A stretch of 64,000 bases of DNA, taken from contig CADBKF010000001.1 of assembly GCA_902795195.1 (NCBI GenBank), forward strand, positions 102,112 to 166,111. The letters are read 5' to 3'. Below are positions 53,341 to 60,851 of this stretch, in pieces (the first letter of the stretch is position 1; each line of letters starts with the position of its first letter). Source of the DNA: Oscillospiraceae bacterium. Lineage in GTDB: Bacteria > Bacillota > Clostridia > Oscillospirales > Oscillospiraceae. Below the pieces are notes generated by a model. The model saw only the letters and a list, made by a program, of their open reading frames with translations, ran no database searches and was not told the origin of the DNA. The translations under genes and the position numbers were made by a program.

Positions 53341-53757
53341 ATGCATATCACAATCATGGCGCACGACAAGAAAAAAGAGCTGATGGTGCAGTTTTGCACA
53401 GCATACAAAAGCATTCTGGCCAAACATGAGCTCTCCGCCACCGCGACCACGGGCCGGCTTGTGGCCGAGGCCACGGGCCTGCCGATCACGCTGTTTCTGG
53501 CCCACAACCAGGGCGGCCACCAGCAGATCGACGCCCGCATCGCCTACAACGAGATCGACATGGTGCTGATGTTCACCGATCCGAACTCCAAGGATCCCTG
53601 GGACACGCAGACCACCATCCGCACGATGAACCTGTGCGACGCGCACAATGTCCCGGTGGCCACGAACCTGGCCACGGCGGAGCTGCTGATCCTGGGCCTG
53701 CAGCGCGGCGACCTGGATTGGCGCGAGCTGGTGCACCCGAAGAGAAGCATCTATTAA
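53341..53757 (+). CDS. Methylglyoxal synthase-like protein with altered active site
   Basis: 138 residues with the methylglyoxal-synthase fold: ITIMAHDKKKELM, ATGTTG-type ATATTGRLVAEATG, and VPVATNLATAELL. The catalytic Asp (Asp71 in Escherichia coli) normally lies in GGDQQ; here GGHQQ puts His60 there. The His in QPHD is Trp87 in DPWD. Conversion of dihydroxyacetone phosphate to methylglyoxal is therefore doubtful. The start follows AGGAGG, 9 bp after the MinD-like gene. Confidence 0.8.
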   Translation: MHITIMAHDKKKELMVQFCTAYKSILAKHELSATATTGRLVAEATGLPITLFLAHNQGGHQQIDARIAYNEIDMVLMFTDPNSKDPWDTQTTIRTMNLCDAHNVPVATNLATAELLILGLQRGDLDWRELVHPKRSIY

Positions 53758-53763
53758 CAAACG

Positions 53764-53793
53764 CGCCCGTCCCAAGACCGGGGCGGGCGTTTC
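53764..53793 (+). terminator. Terminator after the mgsA-like gene
   Basis: A 10-bp GC stem (53764-53773 with 53780-53789, one T-G pair), followed by TTTCT. Confidence 0.75.
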
Positions 53794-53808
53794 TGGGAGA
53801 TTGCCAAT

Positions 53809-54474
53809 TTGACATACTACACCGAGCAGACCGTGGAATTCCTGTGGAAGCTGCGGCTGAACAACAACAAGGAATGGTTCCTGGCGCACAAGCCGGAATA
53901 CGAAACGCTGATGCTCGAGCCCACCAAGGCGCTGGCCAACGCGGCCTTTGAACACATGCGGGACAAATACCCGAAGTACGACTGGAAGCTCCACATTTCG
54001 CGCATCTACCGCGACGCCCGGCGACTCTACGGCCGCGGCCCGATGAATGACCACCTGTGGTTCACGGTCTACACCGACAAAAACAACCATCCGGCATTCT
54101 ACTTCGGCTTTGATCCCGACGGCTTTGACTACGGCATGGGCTGCTGGTCGGAGGGCAACGTGATGCTCGAGCGTCTGCGCCGGCAGATCGCCGTCGATCC
54201 GGCGCCTGCTGAGCAGTTGGCGCGAAAGCTCAACCGGCAGAGCGAGTTCATCCTCTGGGGCGACCGCTACAAGAAGCAGAAATATGAGGCAGGCCCGCTT
54301 CTGACCGACTGGGTCAACCGCAAGAACATCGGCCTGCACAGCCAAAACCTGCACCCCGACGGCTTCGGCCCGGCCCTGCAGGACCGCGTCCTCGCAGCCT
54401 TCGACTGGATGATGCCCTACTACCAGTTTTTTTCCACCCTTCCGGAATTGGAGGAATCTGATCAGTCCATGTAG
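53809..54474 (+). CDS. DUF2461 family protein
   Basis: 221 residues of the DUF2461 (TIGR02453) family: FLWKLRLNNNKEWFLAHKPEYE near the start is the family signature, with ISRIYRDARR and FYFGFDPDGFDYGMGCW further on. The function is unknown. The start is TTG at 53809, about 9 nt after GGGAGA, giving MTYYTEQ. A zone of REP hairpins begins directly at its stop. Confidence 0.87.
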   Translation: MTYYTEQTVEFLWKLRLNNNKEWFLAHKPEYETLMLEPTKALANAAFEHMRDKYPKYDWKLHISRIYRDARRLYGRGPMNDHLWFTVYTDKNNHPAFYFGFDPDGFDYGMGCWSEGNVMLERLRRQIAVDPAPAEQLARKLNRQSEFILWGDRYKKQKYEAGPLLTDWVNRKNIGLHSQNLHPDGFGPALQDRVLAAFDWMMPYYQFFSTLPELEESDQSM

Positions 54475-54476
54475 CT

Positions 54477-54546
54477 GTAGCGCGGGCAATCTGCCCGCAA
54501 GAATACGGCAAGAACGCGGCAAGGGCGGGCTGATAGCCCGCGCTAC
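54477..54546. repeat. Bipartite REP element 1 (GTAG-headed inverted pair)
   Basis: GTAG followed by a hairpin of GCGGGC...GCCCGC type, a spacer, then the same unit inverted ending CTAC. 70 bp. GTAG next to a GC hairpin is the known target signature of REP-associated tyrosine transposases. Confidence 0.85.
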
Positions 54547-54567
54547 GATGGACGCAGGATAGAACGT

Positions 54568-54638
54568 GTAGCGCGGGCAATCTGCCCGCAAGAATACGGC
54601 AAGAACGCGGCAAGAGGCGGGCTGATAGCCCGCGCTAC
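54568..54638. repeat. Bipartite REP element 2
   Basis: 71 bp, nearly identical to the element at 54477-54546, making a tandem array with a 91-bp period. Confidence 0.85.
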
Positions 54639-54680
54639 GAAGGACGCAGAAAAAACTGTAGCGCGGGCAATTTGCCCGCA
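54613..54680 (+). repeat. 68-bp direct repeat, left copy
   Basis: Identical to 55234-55301. It includes an inverted REP, a spacer and a GTAG-headed REP (54658-54679), and flanks the transposase gene. Confidence 0.9.
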
Positions 54681-54696
54681 CATACAAGGGGACAAA

Positions 54697-55194
54697 ATGG
54701 AAAACAATTCAGATCGTCACCCAAAACACACATTTCGAAAACAGAATCGCTTACCGGAATATGACTATTCTGCACCGGGATATTACTTCATCACGATCTG
54801 CACGGAAGAACACAAAATGTATTTTGGGCAAATCCATGCATGTCATGAACAGAATGTACCCACTGTCATGCACCTTAGTCCGGCAGGACAGCTTGTTTCC
54901 GATGCAATCTGCGCTATTCCACAGCATTATCAGGCTGTACGCGTGGATAAATATGTTGTAATGCCAAATCACGTGCATCTGATTCTTGTGCTAGAGCCCT
55001 CTGAGCATGCAGTGCGTATTTCCAGAATTGTCCAACAGCTGAAACGTGCCGTAACGATTCGACTTGGAAAAAGCATATGGCAGATGGGGTTCCATGATCA
55101 TATTATTCGTCAAGAGGCGGATTACCGCGAGATTTGGACATATATCGACAACAACCCGGTAAAATGGGCACTTGACAAGTATTATCGAGAATGA
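54697..55194 (+). CDS. REP-associated tyrosine transposase
   Basis: 165 residues of the Y1/IS200-like HUH nuclease fold. The metal-binding His pair is in PNHVHLIL and the nucleophilic Tyr is probably in the IWTYIDNNP block. The N-terminus (PEYDYSAPGYYFITICTE) is typical of the TnpA-REP group, which processes REP hairpins at GTAG. It is much more AT-rich than its neighbours, so it was acquired or is evolving apart. ATG at 54697 follows AAGGGGA. It is framed by REP hairpins and a 68-bp direct repeat. Confidence 0.9.
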   Translation: MENNSDRHPKHTFRKQNRLPEYDYSAPGYYFITICTEEHKMYFGQIHACHEQNVPTVMHLSPAGQLVSDAICAIPQHYQAVRVDKYVVMPNHVHLILVLEPSEHAVRISRIVQQLKRAVTIRLGKSIWQMGFHDHIIRQEADYREIWTYIDNNPVKWALDKYYRE

Positions 55195-55233
55195 TCCAGT
55201 TTTTACGGGATAGTCGTTTTTAAATCTCCAGCG

Positions 55234-55301
55234 AGAGGCGGGCTGATAGCCCGCGCTACGAAGGACGCAGAAAAAACTGTAGCGCGGGCAATTTGCCCGC
55301 A
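55234..55301 (+). repeat. 68-bp direct repeat, right copy
   Basis: Identical to 54613-54680. It contains the inverted REP 55238-55259 and the GTAG-headed REP 55279-55300. Confidence 0.9.
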
Positions 55302-55324
55302 AGAACACGGAAAGGAGACCTGAC

Positions 55325-55636
55325 ATGAAAAAGCTGTTATTGATCCTGGCTGCGATGCTCCTTCTGCTGAGCGGCTGCGCGCAAAGAGCCTCAACCGAAG
55401 CACAGACAACCATCGGACTCATTTATCATGAAGGTCAGCTTTGGGAGATTCCGCTTGAAACCACCGGCATCGCACTGGACGAAGCCGAATTGACCGAAGC
55501 GACCATGATCGATCCACATGAGACACCTGAACATGAGGGCGAATGCAACGCGAATACCGAACGGGCGCAAATCTATGACGGGGACGATTATTTCCTCGTC
55601 GTGATCGATGGAAACCAATACTTCATCAAACGCTGA
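55325..55636 (+). CDS. Small lipoprotein, unknown function
   Basis: 103 residues. Signal peptide MKKLLLILAAMLLLL with lipobox LSGC (Cys18), then an acidic domain of about 80 residues ending in DYFLVVIDGNQYFIKR. No known family. ATG at 55325 follows GGAAAGGAG. The base composition is intermediate, and it sits between the REP repeat and hisS. Confidence 0.75.
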   Translation: MKKLLLILAAMLLLLSGCAQRASTEAQTTIGLIYHEGQLWEIPLETTGIALDEAELTEATMIDPHETPEHEGECNANTERAQIYDGDDYFLVVIDGNQYFIKR

Positions 55637-55671
55637 AGCGAATTGCAAGTATCACAGAGAGGGAGATTCCT

Positions 55672-57024
55672 ATGGCAAAAATCACACCCCGGACGCTGTC
55701 CGGTTTTATGGAGCTGCTGCCGGCGCAGCAGCAGCAGATGCGCCGCTTTATGGGGACGCTGCGGCAGACCTACAGCCTCTACGGCTTCACGCCGCTCGAC
55801 ACCCCGCTGATGGAGTCGGCCGAGGTGCTGCTGGCCAAGGGCGGCGGCGAGACCGAAAAGCAGATCTACCGCTTCCAGAAGGGCGACTCCGATCTGGCCC
55901 TGCGCTTTGATCTCACGGTGCCGCTGGCAAAATACGTGGCGCTGCACGCGGGCGAGCTGAGCTTCCCCTTCCGCCGCTACCAGATCGGCAAGGTCTACCG
56001 CGGCGAGCGGGCGCAGCGCGGCCGCTTCCGCGAGTTCTACCAGGCCGACATCGACATCATCGGCGACGGCAAGCTCGACATCGCCAACGAGGCCGAGATC
56101 CCCTCGGTCATCTACACCACCTTCATCCGCCTGGGCCTCGAGCGCTTCCAGATCCGGGTCAACAACCGCAAGATCCTCAACGGCTTCTATGAGCTGCTGG
56201 GTCTGCAGGAGCAGGCCGGCGATATCATGCGCACCGTGGACAAGCTCGAGAAGATCGGCCCCGAGAAGGTCAAAACGATCCTGACCGAGGACGTGGGCAT
56301 CTCCGGCGAGAGTGCCGACGAGATCCTGAAATTTATCGCCATCTCCGGCTCGAATGCCGAGGTCCTGGCCGCCCTGGAGGGCTACCGCGGCAAGAACGAG
56401 CGCTTTGACCAGGGCCTGGACGAGCTTGCCACGGTGACCAAGTACCTTGCCGCCTTCGGCGTGCCCGAGACCCACTTTGCCGTGGATCTCACGATCGCCC
56501 GCGGCCTGGACTACTACACCGGCACAGTCTATGAGACCGTGATGCTCGACCACCCCGAGATCGGCTCCATCTGCTCCGGCGGCCGCTACGACAACCTGGC
56601 CGAATACTACACCGACCGGCAGCTGCCCGGCGTGGGCATCTCCATCGGCGTGACCCGGCTCTTCTACGTCCTGCAGGAGCAGGGCATGCTCAACGACAAT
56701 CTGATCACCGCCCCCTGCGAGGTGCTGATCGTGCCGATGACCGACGATCTCACCGTCGCGGCCGAGACCGCAATGTTCCTGCGCGGCTGCGAGATCCGCA
56801 CCCAGATCTACACCGAGAAAAAGAAGATGAAGCAGAAGATGGCCTACGCCGACAAGCTGGGCATCCCCTGGGTCGCCTTCCTGGGCGAGGATGAGATCGC
56901 CGCCGGCAAGATCACGATGAAGAACATGACCAGCGGCGAGCAGCAGCTGGTGAGCCAGGTCGAGGCTGCCAATCTGGTGCTCGAGGACCTGCGCATCCGC
57001 AACAACGGCAAGCTGATTAAATAA
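55672..57024 (+). CDS. hisS: Histidyl-tRNA synthetase
   Basis: Class II synthetase charging tRNA-His. Motif 2 is visible in FRRYQIGKVYRGERAQRGR FREFYQADIDIIG, the histidine-binding ARGLDYYTGTVYE, motif 3 around GVGISIGVTRL, and a C-terminal anticodon-binding domain. 450 residues. The start follows GAGAGGGAG. aspS follows 84 bp downstream, the usual hisS-aspS pairing; a REP-type element lies between. No T-box leader is seen. Confidence 0.97.
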   Translation: MAKITPRTLSGFMELLPAQQQQMRRFMGTLRQTYSLYGFTPLDTPLMESAEVLLAKGGGETEKQIYRFQKGDSDLALRFDLTVPLAKYVALHAGELSFPFRRYQIGKVYRGERAQRGRFREFYQADIDIIGDGKLDIANEAEIPSVIYTTFIRLGLERFQIRVNNRKILNGFYELLGLQEQAGDIMRTVDKLEKIGPEKVKTILTEDVGISGESADEILKFIAISGSNAEVLAALEGYRGKNERFDQGLDELATVTKYLAAFGVPETHFAVDLTIARGLDYYTGTVYETVMLDHPEIGSICSGGRYDNLAEYYTDRQLPGVGISIGVTRLFYVLQEQGMLNDNLITAPCEVLIVPMTDDLTVAAETAMFLRGCEIRTQIYTEKKKMKQKMAYADKLGIPWVAFLGEDEIAAGKITMKNMTSGEQQLVSQVEAANLVLEDLRIRNNGKLIK

Positions 57025-57030
57025 ATAACC

Positions 57031-57080
57031 TGTAGGGGCGAGCATTGCTCGCCCGCGGGCGGCCAATGGCCGCCCCTACA
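57031..57080. repeat. Second family of GTAG-headed bipartite REP
   Basis: Two hairpins with ATT/AAT loops, GTAG at the left end and CTAC at the right end, in 50 bp between hisS and aspS. The architecture is that of the 54.5-kb elements but with different stem sequence. Confidence 0.8.
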
Positions 57081-57107
57081 GATACAAAAAGAATTGAGGA
57101 AATGAAA

Positions 57108-58883
57108 ATGACACAAAACAGAACCCACAACTGCGGTGAGCTGCGGCTTTCGGACGCCGGCAAGCAGGTCCGCATCGTCGGCTGGATGGAAAACGTCCGC
57201 GTGGTCGGCAGCAACTTCGCCTTCGTCATCGTTCGCGACTTCTACGGCACGACCCAGGTCGTGATCGAGACCGAGGAGATGATGAACGCGATCAAGCCCC
57301 TGAACAAGGAGAGCACCATCGCGGTCGAGGGCGTCGTGCGCGAGCGCGACTCCAAAAACAGCAAGCTTCCCACGGGCGAAATCGAGATCGTCCCCTCGAA
57401 GATCGAGGTGCTGGGCCGCTGCCTGCACAACGAGCTGCCGTTTGAGATCAACCGCAGCCGCGAGGCCGCCGAGGACACCCGCCTGAAGTACCGCTATCTC
57501 GACCTGCGCAACCCCAACGTCAAGAAGAACATCATCCTGCGCTGCCAGGTGGTGGCCGAGCTGCGCCGCCGCATGACCGAGCTGGGCTTCCTGGAAATGA
57601 CCACCCCGATTCTGACCGCGTCCTCGCCCGAGGGCGCAAGAGACTACCTGGTGCCCGCCAGAAAGCACCCCGGCAAGTTCTACGCGCTGCCCCAGGCCCC
57701 GCAGCAGTTCAAGCAGCTGCTCATGACCGCGGGCTTCGACCGCTACTTCCAGATCGCCCCCTGCTTCCGCGACGAGGACGCGCGCGGCGACCGCACCCCC
57801 GGCGAGTTCTATCAGCTCGACATGGAGATGGCCTTTGCCGACCAGGACGACGTGCTGGGCGTGCTCGAGGCCGTCATCGAGCCGGTTTTCCGCCAGTTCG
57901 GCATCTATGACCGGGTCACCCCGGCCCCGTTCCGCCGCATCAAGTTCAACGACGCCATGGAGAAGTACGGCACCGACAAGCCGGACCTGCGCATCGATCT
58001 GGAGATCACCGACGCAACCGAGCTGCTCTCCGGCATCGGCTTCGGCCCCTTCGAGGGCAACGTGGTCAAGGCGGTCGTGGTCAGCGACTTTGCCGCCACC
58101 CGCAAGCAGATCGACAAGCTCTGCGCCGACGTCGAGGTCCAGGCCGGGCAGAAGCCCTACTGGTTCCGCGTGGACGAAAACGGCGAGATCGTCGGCGGCA
58201 TCGCCAAGTTCATCCAGCCGGTCAAGGAGCAGGTGGTCGCTGCGCTGAATCTGCCGAAGAACTGCTTCGTCGGCCTGACGGCCGGCAAGAAGTCCGCCGC
58301 GCAGAAGACCGCGGGCGTGCTGCGCGTCAAGCTGGGCAATCTTTGCCCCAGCCACATGGACAAGGAGCAGTATCAGCTCTGCTGGATCGTCGACTTCCCG
58401 ATGTACGAGATCGGCGAGGAGAGCGGCGAGCTCGAATTCTGCCACAACCCGTTCTCCATGCCCAACGGCGGCCTGGAGATCCTGGAGAAGGCCGCAAAGG
58501 GCGAGGTCGACCCGCTGACCATCACGGCCTTCCAGTATGACCTGGTCATCAACGGCTACGAATCCGCCTCCGGCGCGGTCCGGAACCACGACCCCGAGAT
58601 CATGGTCAAGGCCTTCGAGCTCGTCCGTCTGGGCGAGGCTGACGTCAAGGCCAAGTTCCCGGCCATGTACAACGCCTTCACCTACGGCGCGCCCCCGCAT
58701 GCCGGCGCGGCGCCCGGCGTGGACCGCATGATCATGCTGCTGACCGGCGAGGAGTCCATCCGCGAGGTCATCACCTTCCCGATGAACCAGAAGGCGCAGG
58801 ACGTCATGATGGACGCCCCCACGACCGTCGAGCAGAAGCAGCTTGACGACGTGCATATCGCCATCGTTCTGCCGGAGGAATAA
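57108..58883 (+). CDS. aspS: Aspartyl-tRNA synthetase
   Basis: Class II synthetase with an N-terminal OB-fold anticodon-binding domain (GWMENVRVVGSNFAFV), a catalytic domain with motif 2 in CFRDEDARGDRTPGEFYQLD, the bacterial GAD insertion in the middle, and motif 3 with APGVDRMIMLLTG. 591 residues, normal. ATG at 57108 is 8 nt after GAGG; the ATG at 57102 is too close. The reading frame runs open back into the REP element, which is fortuitous. Confidence 0.97.
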   Translation: MTQNRTHNCGELRLSDAGKQVRIVGWMENVRVVGSNFAFVIVRDFYGTTQVVIETEEMMNAIKPLNKESTIAVEGVVRERDSKNSKLPTGEIEIVPSKIEVLGRCLHNELPFEINRSREAAEDTRLKYRYLDLRNPNVKKNIILRCQVVAELRRRMTELGFLEMTTPILTASSPEGARDYLVPARKHPGKFYALPQAPQQFKQLLMTAGFDRYFQIAPCFRDEDARGDRTPGEFYQLDMEMAFADQDDVLGVLEAVIEPVFRQFGIYDRVTPAPFRRIKFNDAMEKYGTDKPDLRIDLEITDATELLSGIGFGPFEGNVVKAVVVSDFAATRKQIDKLCADVEVQAGQKPYWFRVDENGEIVGGIAKFIQPVKEQVVAALNLPKNCFVGLTAGKKSAAQKTAGVLRVKLGNLCPSHMDKEQYQLCWIVDFPMYEIGEESGELEFCHNPFSMPNGGLEILEKAAKGEVDPLTITAFQYDLVINGYESASGAVRNHDPEIMVKAFELVRLGEADVKAKFPAMYNAFTYGAPPHAGAAPGVDRMIMLLTGEESIREVITFPMNQKAQDVMMDAPTTVEQKQLDDVHIAIVLPEE

Positions 58884-58886
58884 GCC

Positions 58887-59806
58887 GTGAAGCGGGCCTG
58901 CGCGCTCCTTCTGGCCCTCTGGCTGCTCTGCATCAGCGTCTTTGCAGCGGGCTCCTTCCTTGACGGCGTGTACTACGGCATGGGCCGAGGCCGAAACGGC
59001 TGGATCTCAGTCAGCGTTGCGGTCCAGGGCGGCTGCATCGCCTCGGTCGAGGTGGATGCGCCGCAGGAGACGCCCGGCAAGCTCGGCCAGGCCATGGCAA
59101 TCGTCCAAAGCCTGCTGGGCCTGGGCGATCTGGAAAGCATCGCCGCGGTGGACGCTGTTTCCGGCGCGACCGCATCGAGCGAGGGCATCAAAAGCGCTGT
59201 CCTCAACGCACTGCAAAGCGCGGTGCCTGCCTGGCTGCACGGGCCGGAGGAGCCCTGTCCCGGCGCGGCGTTTGCCGATCTGCCGCCCTACGGCAGCTGG
59301 GCGCATGCGCCGATCGACTGGGCGACCGCGACCGGCATCACGAGCGGCACCACGCCTACGACCTTTTCTCCCGACGCACCCTGCACACGCGCGCAGATCG
59401 TGACCTTCCTCTGGCGGGCCTACCGCGGCGCGGAAGGCGAGGCGCCCGCAGGCGGGACCGCGCAGCAGAACCGTTTTCCGATGTACCGGAGACCGCCTAC
59501 TATTACAGCGCGGTCCTCTGGGCAGTGGAGCGCGGCATCACGAAGGGCACGAGCGACAGCTGCTTTTCCCCAGACGCGCCCTGCACCCGCGCGCAGGCCG
59601 TGACGCTCCTGTGGCGGGCTGTTTCGGAGAATGCGGACGCTCCGACGCGGCAATTTGCCGACGTGCCGGAGACGGCGTATTATGCGCAAGCCGTCCGCTG
59701 GGCGATCGGGCAGGGCATCACAAACGGCACCACGGAGACGAGCTTTTCGCCCAATGCCGTCTGCACGCGCGCGCAGATCGTGACCTTCCTGTACCGCGCA
59801 AAATGA
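58887..59806 (+). pseudogene. FMN-binding/S-layer-homology protein split by a frameshift
   Basis: Begins at GTG 58887 with GGAGG before it. A signal peptide, an FMN-binding-type domain (GSFLDGVYYGMGRG, DAVSGATASSEGI) and a first SLH repeat are read in frame 1 to about 59460. The frame then shifts: the first frame runs on as nonsense to 59603, while the next two SLH repeats (DVPETAYYYSAVLWAVERGI, FSPDAPCTRAQ, DVPETAYYAQAVRWAIGQGI) continue in another frame, open to 59806. One missing base near 59470 (AACCG for AACCCG) would restore about 307 residues. SLH repeats anchor proteins to the cell wall. Confidence 0.75.
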
Positions 59807-59823
59807 TGTTCGGAGGAATTGCC

Positions 59824-60042
59824 ATGAAGACATGGATGACACTTTGGATGCTGCTCGGCGTGGTCGGCTTTCCTGCCGCGGTCGGCTGGTTTCTGCACCG
59901 GGTGCAGCGCTTCGGCAAAGCGGCGAACGAACCGGAGCGCGTTCGGGAACGCACGCGCCTGAACCATGCCGGCATCGCCGCGCTGGCGCTGCTGCTGGTT
60001 CTCATCAGCTTCATCGTCTATCTGAAAATCACTATGGGCTAA
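59824..60042 (+). CDS. Small two-helix membrane protein
   Basis: 72 residues with membrane segments at about 5-23 and 50-69 and a basic loop between (RVQRFGKAANEPERVRERTR). No known family. ATG at 59824 follows GGAGGAA by 5 nt. queH starts 3 bp after its stop. Confidence 0.72.
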   Translation: MKTWMTLWMLLGVVGFPAAVGWFLHRVQRFGKAANEPERVRERTRLNHAGIAALALLLVLISFIVYLKITMG

Positions 60043-60045
60043 GCT

Positions 60046-60591
60046 ATGAAAACACTCTTACACATCTGCTGCGCGCCCTGCGCCAACCAGTGCATCGACA
60101 GCCTGCGAAACGAGGGCAGCGAGGTCACGGGCTATTGGTACAACCCCAATATCCACCCCTTCACCGAATACCGCGCCCGGCGCAACTGCCTGCGCGAGTA
60201 CGCGGCGACGATCGCGCTGCCGCTGGTCGAAAAAAACGACTACGGCCTGCGCCCCTTTGTGCGCACGGTGGCCGACGACATCGAGCACCGCTGCGTCAAG
60301 TGCTATGAGATGCGCCTGTTTGAGACCGCGCGCTTTGCCGCGGAGAACGGCTTCGACGGCTTCACCTCCAGCCTGTTCATCTCGCCCTATCAGCAGCACG
60401 AGCTGATGCGCGAGGTGGCCGAGCACGCGGCCGACACCTACCACGTGGCCTTCGTCTACCGGGATTTCCGGCCGCTGTTCAAGGCCGGGCAGGAGCGGGC
60501 CAGGGAGTTGGGCTTTTACATGCAAAAGTACTGCGGCTGCGTCTTCTCGGAGGAAGAGCGCTACCTCAAAAAGAGCAAGATCATCCCATGA
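60046..60591 (+). CDS. queH: Epoxyqueuosine reductase QueH
   Basis: Non-orthologous replacement of QueG for the last step of queuosine synthesis. 181 residues with the signature HICCAPCANQ near the start, CVKCYEMRL in the middle and YCGCVFSE near the end; these cysteines bind iron-sulfur and metal. Also seen is FTSSLFISPYQ. With queA and tgt at 3.7-6.4 kb, the later steps of the queuosine pathway are all in this window. Confidence 0.95.
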   Translation: MKTLLHICCAPCANQCIDSLRNEGSEVTGYWYNPNIHPFTEYRARRNCLREYAATIALPLVEKNDYGLRPFVRTVADDIEHRCVKCYEMRLFETARFAAENGFDGFTSSLFISPYQQHELMREVAEHAADTYHVAFVYRDFRPLFKAGQERARELGFYMQKYCGCVFSEEERYLKKSKIIP

Positions 60592-60594
60592 TAT

Positions 60595-60632
60595 GAAAAA
60601 AGAAGCTGCCGATGATCGGCAGCTTCTTTTTT
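60595..60632. terminator. Bidirectional terminator
   Basis: A stem of about 12 bp (AAGCTGCCGA type) with long A- and T-runs, between convergent queH and the rubredoxin gene. Confidence 0.93.
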
Positions 60633-60638
60633 GTGTGT

Positions 60639-60773
60639 TTATTCCTCGGGGCTGAAGTCGTCCTTGCCGACGCCGCAGAGCTCGCAGGTGAAGTCCTCGG
60701 GAAGATCTTCCCACTTGACGCCCTGCTCGTCCTCGTCGTAAACCCAACCGCAGACGTTGCATACGTATTTCAT
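60639..60773 (-). CDS. Rubredoxin-like protein
   Basis: 44 residues. The iron-binding cysteines lie in CNVCGW (C5, C8) and [11 protein letters not shown] (C30, C33). It is about eight residues shorter than usual 52-54-residue rubredoxins, missing part of the loop between the two halves, and resembles the compact rubredoxin domains in rubrerythrin-type proteins. It probably transfers electrons, for example in oxygen or peroxide defence. ATG at 60773 follows GAAAGGAG. Confidence 0.9.
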   Translation of the reverse strand: MKYVCNVCGWVYDEDEQGVKWEDLPEDFTCELCGVGKDDFSPEE

Positions 60774-60851
60774 GTTCGTTCTCCTTTCTGAAATATTACA
60801 GAAGAATGTTATTTATGAACATATCATCGACAACGGCAAAAGCTGTCGGCG

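Noticed and set aside
54477..55301. Repeated hairpins considered as a CRISPR array
   Set aside because: Repeats are inverted pairs with GTAG heads and no regular unique spacers; no cas genes. They fit REP elements.
55600..55671. T-box leader sought upstream of hisS
   Set aside because: No specifier hairpin, conserved T-box sequence or terminator is visible in the short gap.
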